Assembly (NCBI GenBank): GCA_040882505.1
Contig: JBBEBE010000002.1
Location: 62,001-126,000 of the forward strand
DNA length: 64,000 bases
Direction of reading: 5' to 3'
Origin: JBBEBE01 sp040882505
Lineage (GTDB): Bacteria > Bacteroidota > Rhodothermia > Balneolales > Balneolaceae
Positions 9,694 to 18,341 of the stretch are shown here, one piece after another (position 1 is the stretch's first letter; every line of letters starts with the position of its first letter). Both the position numbers and the translations under genes were made by a program. The notes under the pieces are model-generated. The model did not search any database, had not been told where the DNA came from, and saw nothing but the letters and a program-made list of their open reading frames with translations.

Positions 9694-10656
9694 ATGAGTG
9701 GGAAACGGGTACTCATTACCGGCGGAGCCGGATTTTTGGGATCACACCTTTGCGAACGGTACCTGTCCGAGGGATATGAGGTCATCTGCATGGACAACCT
9801 TTCGACCGGATCACGGGAGAACATCGCTCATCTGGAGAACAATCCGGCCTTCACGTTTGTGAATCACAACGTCTGCGAGTTTATTGACGTGCAGGGAGAT
9901 CTGGATTTGATCCTTCACTTCGCGTCCCCCGCTTCGCCCATTGACTACCTGGAGATGCCCATCCAGACCCTAAAGGTGGGCTCGCTGGGCACCCACAAGG
10001 CGTTGGGGCTGGCTCGTGCAAAAGGAGCCCGATTTCTGCTCGCGTCGACGAGCGAAGTCTATGGCGACCCGGAGATCCACCCGCAACCGGAGAGCTACTG
10101 GGGACATGTGAATCCGATCGGCTTTCGGGGAGTCTACGACGAGGCGAAGCGGTTTGCCGAGGCGATGACCATGGCCTATCAGAGGTTTCATGGGCTGGAG
10201 ACGCGGATTGTGAGAATATTCAATACCTACGGTCCCCGTATGCGTTTGCGGGACGGCCGGGCTCTGCCCACCTTCTTGCGGCAAGCTCTGAGAGGAAATG
10301 ACTTGACCGTTTTTGGCGACGGTTCGCAGACCCGCTCGTTTACCTACATTGACGATCTGATCGAAGGGATTTGGCGTCTCTCGCAGAGTGACTGCATCAA
10401 GCCGGTCAATCTGGGCAACCCCGAGGAGGTGACCATTCTCCAGGTGGCTCGTGAGGTGATCGAGCTTGCCGGGAGCAAGAGCCGGGTGGTTCATGAATCA
10501 CTTCCGAAAGGGGACCCCAAGATTCGAAAGCCCGACATTACCCGTGCAAAAGAGCAGTTGGGATGGGAACCGTTGGTCTCCCGCGAGAATGGCTTGGCTC
10601 AAATTCTGCCCTGGTTTCGGGAACAGGTGGTGAAAATGAAAGCGGAAAAAGATTGA
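9694..10656 (+). CDS. UDP-glucuronate decarboxylase (UDP-xylose synthase)
   Basis: A 320-residue extended SDR that should decarboxylate UDP-glucuronate to UDP-xylose. It has the NAD-binding GGAGFLGSHLCERY near residue 10. It also has the UXS-specific blocks FASPASPIDYLEMPIQTLK, LLASTSEVYGDPEIHPQ, YWGHVNPIG, the catalytic YDEAKRFAEA (YxxxK) and RIFNTYGPRM. Length and motif order are standard. The start ATG at 9694 is preceded by GAGG. Its substrate is shared with the epimerase at the window start, so this locus likely uses UDP-glucuronate as a branch point. Confidence 0.94.
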   Translation: MSGKRVLITGGAGFLGSHLCERYLSEGYEVICMDNLSTGSRENIAHLENNPAFTFVNHNVCEFIDVQGDLDLILHFASPASPIDYLEMPIQTLKVGSLGTHKALGLARAKGARFLLASTSEVYGDPEIHPQPESYWGHVNPIGFRGVYDEAKRFAEAMTMAYQRFHGLETRIVRIFNTYGPRMRLRDGRALPTFLRQALRGNDLTVFGDGSQTRSFTYIDDLIEGIWRLSQSDCIKPVNLGNPEEVTILQVAREVIELAGSKSRVVHESLPKGDPKIRKPDITRAKEQLGWEPLVSRENGLAQILPWFREQVVKMKAEKD

Positions 10657-10781
10657 CATCTTGCAATGAACAGGCACAAGGGATTTTAGGTAGTTTTTTT
10701 GTAAAACCTTTGTATATTCGGGGTCCTAAAATCAACGGTTTTCGGTTTCAAGAGATTCTGTAAACGTATTCTACATTCAAC

Positions 10782-12008
10782 ATGAGTATTTCCTACCTCG
10801 CATGGCTGGGTTTCTGCCTGTTTGTCACCTACGGGGTGGCCACGGCGCTGATTCCGGCGCTGATCAAATTGGCGCGGGAGTTCGAGTTCTATGACCAACC
10901 TGACGGGGGGCGTAAGGTTCATACGGTCTCTACACCCACTTTTGGCGGTGTGGCCATCTACTTTGCGTTCATTATCGCCTTTTCGCTTCTGGAAGCGATG
11001 AGCTCCTCCGGAATGCGGACCTATTTTGACGGTTACGGATTCTTTGTTGCTGCGTCCATGATGCTCTTCCTTATCGGGGTCCGGGACGATCTGAGTGGGG
11101 TACTCCCCAAGCAGAAACTGATGGCTCAGGTCGTTGCCAGTATCCTGTTTATTGCCGGCATGGGGATCTGGATTCCGACCATGGGTGGTCTATTCGGAAT
11201 GGAGTCGCTCCCCTGGTGGGCTGGAATGCCGCTTTCGCTCTTTGCGATTATTGTGCTTTCGAATGCGTACAATCTGATTGACGGCATTGACGGGCTGGCC
11301 GGAAGTGTGGGCGTGATTGCCAGTCTCTGCTTTGGCGCCTGGTTTCTTTACGCCAGTATCTGGATCTGGGCCGCTTTTTCACTTCTTCTGGCTGGAAGCC
11401 TGATCGGATTTCTTCGGTTCAACATGCACCCGGCCCGCATCTTTATGGGCGATACCGGTTCGCTGCTGGTGGGGTTCTTTCTCTCACTGCAGGCCATTGC
11501 GTTTATCCACTTCGGAACCACGATTGGCAGCGGGCTCTACTGGCAGGATGCCGCCCCGGTGATCGCCATGGCCATTTTGGTGATTCCCCTCTTTGATACG
11601 CTTCGGGTGTTCATCATTCGAATGGCTCGCGGGCAATCCCCGTTCTCTCCGGATCGTTCCCACTTGCACCACATTCTCCTGGATATGGATTGCGACCACA
11701 GGGAGGCAACGTTTGTCCTGACGACGGTGAATATTCTGTTTGTTTCGATCGCGCTCTTCCTCGCGCAGTACATGGGCCCCACACTGCTTTTCTTTACGAT
11801 GCTGGGATTCTGTTTCCTTCTGTTTCCTACCGGTGGTTGGAAAAGCCGGTTGGTACACCCTTGGGTAGACAAGAAGGATATGCTCTCTTTTATCCGGTTT
11901 TTGATTCATCCGGGCACGAAAGAAAACGAGATACGCCGGGCCGAGGGTTCAGCGAACGTGAAGGCCATGCCGGCTTCTTCAGGTTCCCGCGCATCTGACG
12001 CCAAGTAA
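10782..12008 (+). CDS. WecA/TagO-like undecaprenyl-phosphate sugar-1-phosphate transferase
   Basis: A 408-residue polytopic membrane protein of the MraY/WecA glycosyltransferase-4 family. It starts glycan assembly by moving a sugar-1-phosphate (usually GlcNAc-1-P) onto undecaprenyl phosphate at the inner membrane. Diagnostic motifs are VRDDLSGVLPKQKL (Mg-binding aspartates), NAYNLIDGIDGLAGS, FMGDTGSLLVGF and the cytoplasmic loop FSPDRSHLHHILL with the His-rich motif typical of WecA rather than MraY. About eleven hydrophobic helices are visible. The last ~40 residues are polar and variable. It is preceded by a 125-bp AT-rich gap, suggesting its own promoter, and converges with galE, whose stop is 2 nt away. 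Confidence 0.92.
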   Translation: MSISYLAWLGFCLFVTYGVATALIPALIKLAREFEFYDQPDGGRKVHTVSTPTFGGVAIYFAFIIAFSLLEAMSSSGMRTYFDGYGFFVAASMMLFLIGVRDDLSGVLPKQKLMAQVVASILFIAGMGIWIPTMGGLFGMESLPWWAGMPLSLFAIIVLSNAYNLIDGIDGLAGSVGVIASLCFGAWFLYASIWIWAAFSLLLAGSLIGFLRFNMHPARIFMGDTGSLLVGFFLSLQAIAFIHFGTTIGSGLYWQDAAPVIAMAILVIPLFDTLRVFIIRMARGQSPFSPDRSHLHHILLDMDCDHREATFVLTTVNILFVSIALFLAQYMGPTLLFFTMLGFCFLLFPTGGWKSRLVHPWVDKKDMLSFIRFLIHPGTKENEIRRAEGSANVKAMPASSGSRASDAK

Positions 12009-12009
12009 G

Positions 12010-13074
12010 TTACCTGTCCAGCTCTTCCAAGGACTGCTGCCACGTCCACGCTGTTTGGCACATCTCTTTGAGGCCGTATTGCGGGCTCCATTTCAGAGTA
12101 TGAAGCGCCTTCTCGTTGTTGGCCCAGATCTGCTCGATGTCCCCCGGTCTTCGTTCTGTGATGCGGTAGGGGAGCTGTAGATTGTTCACCTTCTCAAACG
12201 TCTGGATGATCTCCAGGACGCTGTACCCCTCGCCGGTGCCCACATTGAAGACGCTGCAGGGCTCCTCTGCCGAATTCATGTACTCCAGGGCTCGAATGTG
12301 GGCCCGGGCCAGATCGCTTACGTGGATGTAGTCCCGGACGGGCGTGCCGTCGGGCGTGCCATAATCATTGCCAAACACTTGAAGCTCGTCCCGAATACCG
12401 GCCGCGGTCTGGGTAATGAAAGGCATTAGATTGTCGGGGACGCCGGTGGGCAGCTCGCCAATGAGCCCCGAGGGGTCGGCCCCCACCGGATTGAAATACC
12501 GCAACAAGACCGAGCGGCTGGTTTCCGGAGCGCCTTCGGCCGTGGTGGCATCGCGGATGATTGCCTCGCAGATCCGTTTGCTCTCCCCGTAGGGTGACTG
12601 GGCGGGTTTCAGGGGGGTCTCTTCGGTCACCGGCAACGTGTCGGGCTGCCCGTAGACCGTGCAGGAGGAGGAGAAGACCAAATTGGGGATCCCAGCGCTC
12701 TGCATCGCCCGGATCAGATTCAGCGTACCCACCACGTTGTTCTCGTAGTACTCGAGCGGCTTTCGGACCGACTCGCCCACCGACTTGAGCGCTGCGAAGT
12801 GAATGACACCGTCGTAGTCATGATGGCTCAGATGATCCTCGAGCGCATCGGCGTCCCGCACGTCCAACTTGGTGAATTCGGGCCTCTTCCCGGTGATCTG
12901 CTCGATCCGGTCCAGGGTCTCCTCGCGAGAGTTGGAGAGGTTGTCAAGGATATGGACACGGTAGCCCTCTTTGATCAGTTCGACCACCGTGTGGGAGCCG
13001 ATGTAGCCGGTTCCACCCGTGACCAGAATGTGCGGGGTAGAGGGTGAAGGATTCGGTGATGTCGTGGGGCTCAT
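12010..13074 (-). CDS. galE: UDP-glucose 4-epimerase
   Basis: A 354-residue SDR that interconverts UDP-glucose and UDP-galactose. It has VTGGTGYIGSHTVVELI near residue 18, HFAALKSVGESVRKPLEYYENN, FSSSCTVYGQP, the catalytic SPYGESKRICE (YxxxK) and LRYFNPVGADPSGLIGE, all classical GalE signatures; the C-terminus WSPQYGLKEMCQTAWTWQ is also typical. Its ATG overlaps the stop of the upstream HAD phosphatase gene (ATGA at 13071-13074), so the two are cotranscribed on the minus strand. A short decayed copy of a galE C-terminus lies at 40538-40660. Confidence 0.95.
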   Translation of the reverse strand: MSPTTSPNPSPSTPHILVTGGTGYIGSHTVVELIKEGYRVHILDNLSNSREETLDRIEQITGKRPEFTKLDVRDADALEDHLSHHDYDGVIHFAALKSVGESVRKPLEYYENNVVGTLNLIRAMQSAGIPNLVFSSSCTVYGQPDTLPVTEETPLKPAQSPYGESKRICEAIIRDATTAEGAPETSRSVLLRYFNPVGADPSGLIGELPTGVPDNLMPFITQTAAGIRDELQVFGNDYGTPDGTPVRDYIHVSDLARAHIRALEYMNSAEEPCSVFNVGTGEGYSVLEIIQTFEKVNNLQLPYRITERRPGDIEQIWANNEKALHTLKWSPQYGLKEMCQTAWTWQQSLEELDR

Positions 13075-13823
13075 GCCTCTCCGTTGGTGGGTTCGCTGCG
13101 ATTCTCTTCGATCAGTTGCCGGTAGGCGAGAAGGACGGCGCGGGTCGCCTCTTCGGGCAGGGTCTGGGCCACCTTTTTGACCTCGTCGATGGCGTTGAGG
13201 GGGGCAAAGGGGCGAGCCACCCGCTTGAGGGCTTCCAAATCTCCGCCGCTGTCGCCGATATAGGCAATCTCTTCGTGGGGGATCTCCAACTCACGGGCAA
13301 TCCGCTCCATGCCGGCCACCTTGTTGTTGCCCGCCGGCAGGGTGTTTACCGAGGCGTCTGTTCGATGCACCTCCAGCTCGGGGTAGTGATCGCGGGTCAC
13401 CTGCAGGACCCGTTTGTAGATTCGGTTGATGAGCTCCTTGTCGTTGGAGACCACGCCTGCGTCCATCATCTTGGCGAACTCGAGCATGGCGCCCGGATGT
13501 TCGGGCAGCAGCTCGTCGGTGAGCCAGGTTCTGAATTTTTGAAGGGGTTCCGGGACACCCTCGTGGCCGGTCTGCACGCGGTGATCCTTGGGGAAGTAGA
13601 GCAGCGAGCTCTCGAAGACAAACGGGTGTTCGATGCCGAGCCACTGGGCAACCGCCTCCGCATAGGGGAACGGCCGTCCGGTACAGAGGGTGAGCGACGG
13701 GATGCTTGGGTCGTGTTGGCTCTGGTGGTTGAGGGCACGGATTTCGGTAATCGCCTCCCAGTCCGGGCTTTGAAAAGGGTGGGCAATGCAGCCGTCGATA
13801 TCGAGGACAAAAAGTTTGATCAC
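13071..13823 (-). CDS. HAD-superfamily sugar-phosphatase-like hydrolase
   Basis: A 250-residue HAD hydrolase. It has motif I LDIDGCIAHP (nucleophile Asp at about 8 and Asp at about 10), a motif II-like LCTGRPF, and motif III/IV IAYIGDSGGDLEAL towards the C-terminus. The cap is of the Cof/mannosyl-3-phosphoglycerate phosphatase type. It most likely dephosphorylates a sugar phosphate. It is the first gene of a two-gene minus-strand unit with galE (4-nt overlap) and is divergent from the AT-rich nonulosonate operon. The exact substrate cannot be told from sequence. Confidence 0.8.
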   Translation of the reverse strand: MIKLFVLDIDGCIAHPFQSPDWEAITEIRALNHQSQHDPSIPSLTLCTGRPFPYAEAVAQWLGIEHPFVFESSLLYFPKDHRVQTGHEGVPEPLQKFRTWLTDELLPEHPGAMLEFAKMMDAGVVSNDKELINRIYKRVLQVTRDHYPELEVHRTDASVNTLPAGNNKVAGMERIARELEIPHEEIAYIGDSGGDLEALKRVARPFAPLNAIDEVKKVAQTLPEEATRAVLLAYRQLIEENRSEPTNGEA

Positions 13824-14088
13824 AGATTACGATGTATTTCAGGTTGTTGAGGAAGGTGTATTGAGCCCGTTTAGAATTGGGCTTGAAACGCATAATTAAG
13901 TTACAGTTTTAATGTCATAAAATTAATATCGGGTATTGAATCCAATGTACACCCTAAATGATTATTGGCTGACGGAAAGAAAAAAGATTCATTCGATATA
14001 CATAGTTAAAGAACGTAAATTGCTCTGCGATATCACATATCAATAGAATTCGAAAGACGTCATTCAAGTCTAAATAAAACAATTATTT
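13824..14088. promoter_or_regulatory. Divergent intergenic region between the HAD/galE unit and the nonulosonate operon
   Basis: A 265-bp AT-rich gap between two divergent operons; it must hold promoters for both sides. A short inverted repeat (AGCCC ... GGGCT near 13863-13884) is visible. No promoter hexamers are assigned with confidence. The composition changes sharply here from GC-rich to AT-rich, marking the left edge of the nonulosonate island. Confidence 0.4.
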
Positions 14089-15276
14089 ATGAATATTCTT
14101 GAGTTGCTGAACAGGGACAAGGAATTGTTTGCAGAGGATATTTCAGAGCATGAAGAAAAATTGCGGGAAATCGTATCGAATTCAACGTTTTTGGTATTGG
14201 GGGGAGCGGGATCTATAGGTCAAGCTGTTACCAAAGAAATTTTCAAAAGAAATCCCAGAAAAATCCATGTTGTCGATATTAGTGAAAACAATTTGGCCGA
14301 GACAGTTCGGGATATCCGAAGCTCATTGGGGTATATTGAGGGAGAGTTTAAAACGTTTGCACTGGATGTAGGCTCATTTGAATTTGATGCATTTATCAAA
14401 GTGGATGGGAAATACGACTATGTATTGAACCTGTCTGCCTTGAAGCACGTGCGAAGTGAAAAAGACCCGTTTACCTTAATGCGGATGATTGAAGTAAACA
14501 TATTGAATACCATAAAGACCATTCACCAGGCAAGAGAGAAAGGAGCAAAAAAATATTTTTGTGTATCGACGGATAAAGCTGCCAATCCAGTGAACATGAT
14601 GGGCGCTTCTAAACGAATTATGGAACTCTTTTTAATGAGAGAGAGTCAAACTATTGATATATCAACTGCGCGATTTGCGAATGTGGCTTTTTCGGATGGG
14701 TCACTGCTGCACAGTTTTAATCAGCGTATACAGAAGGGGCAACCAATTGTAGCTCCTAATGATATTAGGCGGTATTTCGTTACCCCCCAGGAATCGGGCG
14801 AACTTTGTTTGATGTCATGCCTGCTCGGCGAAAACCGTGATATTTTTTTCCCGAAACTTAACAAAGAATTACACCTGATTACTTTTTCTGAAATTGCAGT
14901 GAAATATTTGGATATGTTGGGGTATGAAGCGTATGAATGTTCTTCGGAAGAGGAAGCAAGAAAATTGGTAAACACATTGCCGGAGAAAGGACAATGGCCT
15001 TGCTTATTTACAGAAAGTGACACGACTGGTGAAAAGGATTTTGAAGAGTTTTTTATGGAAGGGGAAACACTTGACTTGGAGCGATTTCAAAAGCTGGGAA
15101 TTGTTAAAAGTAAACTTGATTATGATCATAAACAGCTTGATCATTTTTTACGGCAAATACAGGAAATGAAAGAGAATTTAAAATGGAGTAAAATAGATTT
15201 GGTTGATCTTTTTTACGAAATGCTTCCAGGCTTCGGTCATAAAGAAACCGGAAAATATTTAGATTCTAAAATGTAA
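14089..15276 (+). CDS. Nucleotide-sugar 4,6-dehydratase of the WbpM/FlaA1/LegB type
   Basis: A 395-residue soluble dehydratase proposed to make the 4-keto-6-deoxy intermediate from an activated GlcNAc. The Rossmann motif VLGGAGSIGQAV is at about 36. LSALKHVRSEKDPF, CVSTDKAANPVNMMGASKR (the family's Met replacing the usual SDR Tyr) and RFANVAFSDGSLL match the polysaccharide_synt_2/CapD group, without the membrane part of WbpM. The C-terminal GFGHKETGKYLDSKM is typical of homologues in legionaminic acid clusters. It is the first gene of a run of seven with overlapping ends. Nucleotide specificity is inferred: the PtmE-type gene downstream suggests GDP rather than UDP. Confidence 0.85.
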   Translation: MNILELLNRDKELFAEDISEHEEKLREIVSNSTFLVLGGAGSIGQAVTKEIFKRNPRKIHVVDISENNLAETVRDIRSSLGYIEGEFKTFALDVGSFEFDAFIKVDGKYDYVLNLSALKHVRSEKDPFTLMRMIEVNILNTIKTIHQAREKGAKKYFCVSTDKAANPVNMMGASKRIMELFLMRESQTIDISTARFANVAFSDGSLLHSFNQRIQKGQPIVAPNDIRRYFVTPQESGELCLMSCLLGENRDIFFPKLNKELHLITFSEIAVKYLDMLGYEAYECSSEEEARKLVNTLPEKGQWPCLFTESDTTGEKDFEEFFMEGETLDLERFQKLGIVKSKLDYDHKQLDHFLRQIQEMKENLKWSKIDLVDLFYEMLPGFGHKETGKYLDSKM

Positions 15277-16421
15277 TGGATAATATTAATTCATTTATTG
15301 AGTTTGTCCAGGATCAATACAAAACAACTGATTTCATTCCACTCCATGAACCTCGATTTGTTGGAAATGAAAAGAAGTATGTCATGGATACTATTGATTC
15401 GACTTTTGTGTCTTCGGTGGGAGCGTATGTAGACAAATTTGAAGAGATGTTGGCCGATATTTCTCAAACGAAAAGAACAGTGGCTGTGGTCAATGGTACA
15501 GCTGCTCTGCAGGTTGCTCTAAGATTGGTAGGAGTTCAAAAAGAACATGAGGTGCTAACACAGGCGCTTACTTTTGTAGCCACAGCAAATGCTATCGCAT
15601 ACCAGGGAGCGAAGCCGGTATTTTTGGATGTGGATTTAGATACTATGGGTCTTTCTCCCGATGCTGTTAAAGATTTCTTGGAAGAGTTCGGAGAACTGAG
15701 AGATGACGGTTGCTACAATAAATCGACTGGGAATAAAATAGCAGCTTGCCTGCCCATGCATACCTTTGGTTTTCCGGTTCACCTACAAGAATTGGTCGAT
15801 ATTTGTAAGAAATGGGATATTCCAATTGTTGAAGATGCTGCTGAATCCATAGGATCAATCTACCATGGCAAGCCAACAGGCAGTTTCGGGAAATTTGGAA
15901 TCTATTCTTTTAATGGGAATAAAGTGGTAACAGCCGGTGGTGGTGGTGCCATCGTAACAGATGATGAATCGGCAGGTAGATTTGCCAAGCATTTGACCAC
16001 CACGGCTAAGAAACCTCACAAATACAATTACGCGCACGATCACTTGGGTTACAACTATCGAATGCCCAATTTGAATGCAGCACTAATTTGTGCTCAATTA
16101 GAACAATTGGATCATTTTATTGAAAACAAGCGAGTATTGGCGAATAAGTATTATTCCTTTTTTAAAGAACAGGGAGTTAAGTTCCGAACCGAAACCCCGA
16201 ATACAAAGGCTAATTATTGGCTAATGTGTGTGGAACTTGAAAGCCGTAAAGAGCGGGATCAGTTTTTGGAGGATACCAATGCAAAGGAGGTAATGACTCG
16301 CCCAATCTGGCAATTGATGTATAAGCTAAAAATGTACAGTGATTGTTATCGAGATGAGCAAAAAAATGCAGAGTTTTTAGAAGAGCGAATTGTGAATATT
16401 CCAAGTAGTGTGAGGCTATGA
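15276..16421 (+). CDS. legC: LegC-family PLP aminotransferase
   Basis: A 381-residue DegT/DnrJ/EryC1/StrS aminotransferase that should put an amino group on C4 of the 4-keto sugar. The LegC signature DSTFVSSVGAYVDKFEEM is near residues 38-55. VEDAAESIGSIYHGKPTG is the Asp region that holds the PLP ring nitrogen, and YSFNGNKVVTAGGGG carries the Schiff-base lysine. Its ATG overlaps the TAA of the dehydratase gene (TAATG), suggesting translational coupling. Confidence 0.92.
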   Translation: MDNINSFIEFVQDQYKTTDFIPLHEPRFVGNEKKYVMDTIDSTFVSSVGAYVDKFEEMLADISQTKRTVAVVNGTAALQVALRLVGVQKEHEVLTQALTFVATANAIAYQGAKPVFLDVDLDTMGLSPDAVKDFLEEFGELRDDGCYNKSTGNKIAACLPMHTFGFPVHLQELVDICKKWDIPIVEDAAESIGSIYHGKPTGSFGKFGIYSFNGNKVVTAGGGGAIVTDDESAGRFAKHLTTTAKKPHKYNYAHDHLGYNYRMPNLNAALICAQLEQLDHFIENKRVLANKYYSFFKEQGVKFRTETPNTKANYWLMCVELESRKERDQFLEDTNAKEVMTRPIWQLMYKLKMYSDCYRDEQKNAEFLEERIVNIPSSVRL

Positions 16422-17317
16422 GTAAGTTTAAGATTGGATATTTTGCCGATGGACCATGGTCGCATAAGGCCTTTGAGTTATTGGTTCAGGATGAAAATAT
16501 TGAGATAAGTTACATTGTGCCAAGGAATGACACAGAGGATGATACGCTTAAAAATTATGCAAATAAATTTAAAATTGACTATTTGCATCCGGTAAAGGTT
16601 AATTCATCTGAATTCATTGGAAAAGTAAAGGAATATAATTGTGATTTGTTTGTTTCAATGAGTTTTAATCAAATTTTTAAAAATGAGATACTTAATTTAC
16701 CGAGGTTAAATACAATTAACTGTCATGCAGGTAAACTTCCATTTTACAGAGGTAGAAATGTATTGAACTGGGCGTTAATAAATGATGAAGATGAGTTTGG
16801 GATAACCGTTCATTTTGTAGACGAGGGAATTGATACTGGTGATATTATTTTACAGGAAACTTATCCTATAACAGATAATGATACATATGGTACGTTACTT
16901 GAGACTGCTTATGCTGAATGTGCAAAATTGTTGTATCGGGCTGTAAAGAAAATTCAGAGAGGCGAATTTAAAAGAATTAAACAAAGTAGCATTCATCCTG
17001 TTGGGTTTTATTGTGGAAGACGCACGATTGGGGACGAAATCATTGATTGGAATTGTACATCAAGAGAACTATTCAGTTTTGTACGTGCTTTGACTTCACC
17101 GGGACCTTTAGCTACTACGTATATTGATAATACTCCTGTAAAAATAAACCGAGTAAGAATAATTGAAGAAGCGCCACAATACAAAAATATACCAGGACAA
17201 ATACTTTCTAAAACTGAAAATGGGTTTTTAGTTAAAACAAAAGATTCATATGTAGAAATTATTTCAATGGATACTGAAGCAAAAATTAAGGTTGGAGTAC
17301 GATTTGAAAATAAATAA
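16418..17317 (+). CDS. Sugar N-formyltransferase (10-formyl-THF dependent), in place of an acetyltransferase
   Basis: A 299-residue member of the formyltransferase family (Fmt, ArnA N-domain, VioF, WbkC). The catalytic core is visible: INCHAGKLPFYRGRN supplies the Asn and His, and DEGIDTGDII supplies the Asp of the Asn-His-Asp triad. The C-terminal part (about 210-299) resembles the Fmt C-terminal fold. It sits exactly where an amino-sugar N-acetyltransferase is expected, right after the LegC aminotransferase and before the NeuB-type synthase. I infer that it formylates the new 4-amino group, which becomes N7 of the nonulosonate. The start overlaps the legC stop (ATGA). The gene is strongly AT-rich. 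Confidence 0.85.
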   Translation: MSKFKIGYFADGPWSHKAFELLVQDENIEISYIVPRNDTEDDTLKNYANKFKIDYLHPVKVNSSEFIGKVKEYNCDLFVSMSFNQIFKNEILNLPRLNTINCHAGKLPFYRGRNVLNWALINDEDEFGITVHFVDEGIDTGDIILQETYPITDNDTYGTLLETAYAECAKLLYRAVKKIQRGEFKRIKQSSIHPVGFYCGRRTIGDEIIDWNCTSRELFSFVRALTSPGPLATTYIDNTPVKINRVRIIEEAPQYKNIPGQILSKTENGFLVKTKDSYVEIISMDTEAKIKVGVRFENK

Positions 17318-18341
17318 TAAAACACATGTTTACATAATTGCAGAAGCCGGTGTAAATCACAATAGTGATATGCAAAAAGCTATAGAGCTGATTGAAGCAG
17401 CAAACCAAGCTGGAGCGGATGCTGTAAAGTTCCAATCTTTTAAAGCTGATAAATTGGTATCAAAGACAGCTAAAAAAGCGAAGTACCAATCTGAAAATAT
17501 AGGAGATGGAGATGACAGCCAGTACAACATGCTTAAGCGGCTGGAACTCACTGAAAAAGATCATATAAGACTGATTGAGGAGTGTAAACAAAGAGATATT
17601 CAGTTTTTATCCACAGCATTTGATGTGGATGGGATTGATTTCCTCGATGGGTTAGACATGCCTTTTTTTAAAAGCCCATCCGGAGAAATAACTAATTATC
17701 CATATTTGAAACGGTTGGCAGAAAAAGGGAAACCGGTAATTCTTTCTACCGGGATGGCTACCCTTCAAGAAGTAAAAGATGCTTTGAAAGTCTTGATTAA
17801 ATTTGGTCTCGAAAAGTCAATGATTACTGTTCTTCATTGTAATACAGAATATCCAACGCCTTTTGAAGATGTAAACCTGAAAGCCATGAACTCAATAGGT
17901 AATAAATTAGAGGTACAAATTGGATACTCTGATCATACCTTAGGTATTGAAGTTCCGATTGCGGCAGTCTCACTTGGGGCAAAGGTCATTGAAAAACATT
18001 TTACTTTAGATCGAAATCTTCCTGGACCGGATCACAGGGCTTCATTAGAACCGGATGAGCTGAAAGAAATGGTGACTTCCATTAGAAATATTGAAAAAGC
18101 TATATCCGGCAATGGGAAAAAAGTTACGAGTTCAAGTGAAATGAAAAATATAGAGGTAGCTCGTAAAAGTATTTACACAACACGTGCAATGAAAAAAGGT
18201 GAAGTTATTGAGAATGAAGATATAATTGCATTAAGACCAGGTAATGGAATTTCACCCATGGAATGGGAGAATGTAATCGGTAAAAAAGTTAATCGTGATT
18301 ATTCTGTTTCAGAAATGCTTGATTGGAGTTCATTGAAATGA
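17304..18341 (+). CDS. legI: Nonulosonate (legionaminate-type) synthase, NeuB family
   Basis: It condenses phosphoenolpyruvate with a six-carbon amino sugar to give a nine-carbon sialic-acid-like sugar. The start has YIIAEAGVNHNSDMQKAIEL, followed by DAVKFQSFK, FFKSPSGEITNYPYL, ILSTGMATLQEV, LHCNTEYPTP, GYSDHTLGIE, and EKHFTLDRNLPGPDHRAS. All are conserved in the NeuB/SpsE/LegI barrel. Residues after about 275 form the SAF (antifreeze-like) domain, RKSIYTTRAMKKGEV. I chose TTG at 17304 because GGAG lies 6-7 nt upstream. TTG at 17292 is also open. The 5' end overlaps the formyltransferase gene by 14 nt. Confidence 0.92.
   Translation: MKINNKTHVYIIAEAGVNHNSDMQKAIELIEAANQAGADAVKFQSFKADKLVSKTAKKAKYQSENIGDGDDSQYNMLKRLELTEKDHIRLIEECKQRDIQFLSTAFDVDGIDFLDGLDMPFFKSPSGEITNYPYLKRLAEKGKPVILSTGMATLQEVKDALKVLIKFGLEKSMITVLHCNTEYPTPFEDVNLKAMNSIGNKLEVQIGYSDHTLGIEVPIAAVSLGAKVIEKHFTLDRNLPGPDHRASLEPDELKEMVTSIRNIEKAISGNGKKVTSSSEMKNIEVARKSIYTTRAMKKGEVIENEDIIALRPGNGISPMEWENVIGKKVNRDYSVSEMLDWSSLK

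Noticed and set aside
8340..9824. Long minus-strand frame (494 codons) opposite the Wzi-type domain
   Set aside because: It is a shadow of the GC-rich plus-strand gene; the protein has no recognisable domain and a composition rich in Pro/Gln/Arg.
10691..10720. Bacteroidota-type promoter upstream of the WecA-like gene (TATATTCG at 10713-10720)
   Set aside because: The -7-like box fits 5 of 6 positions, but no TTTG box lies at the right distance.
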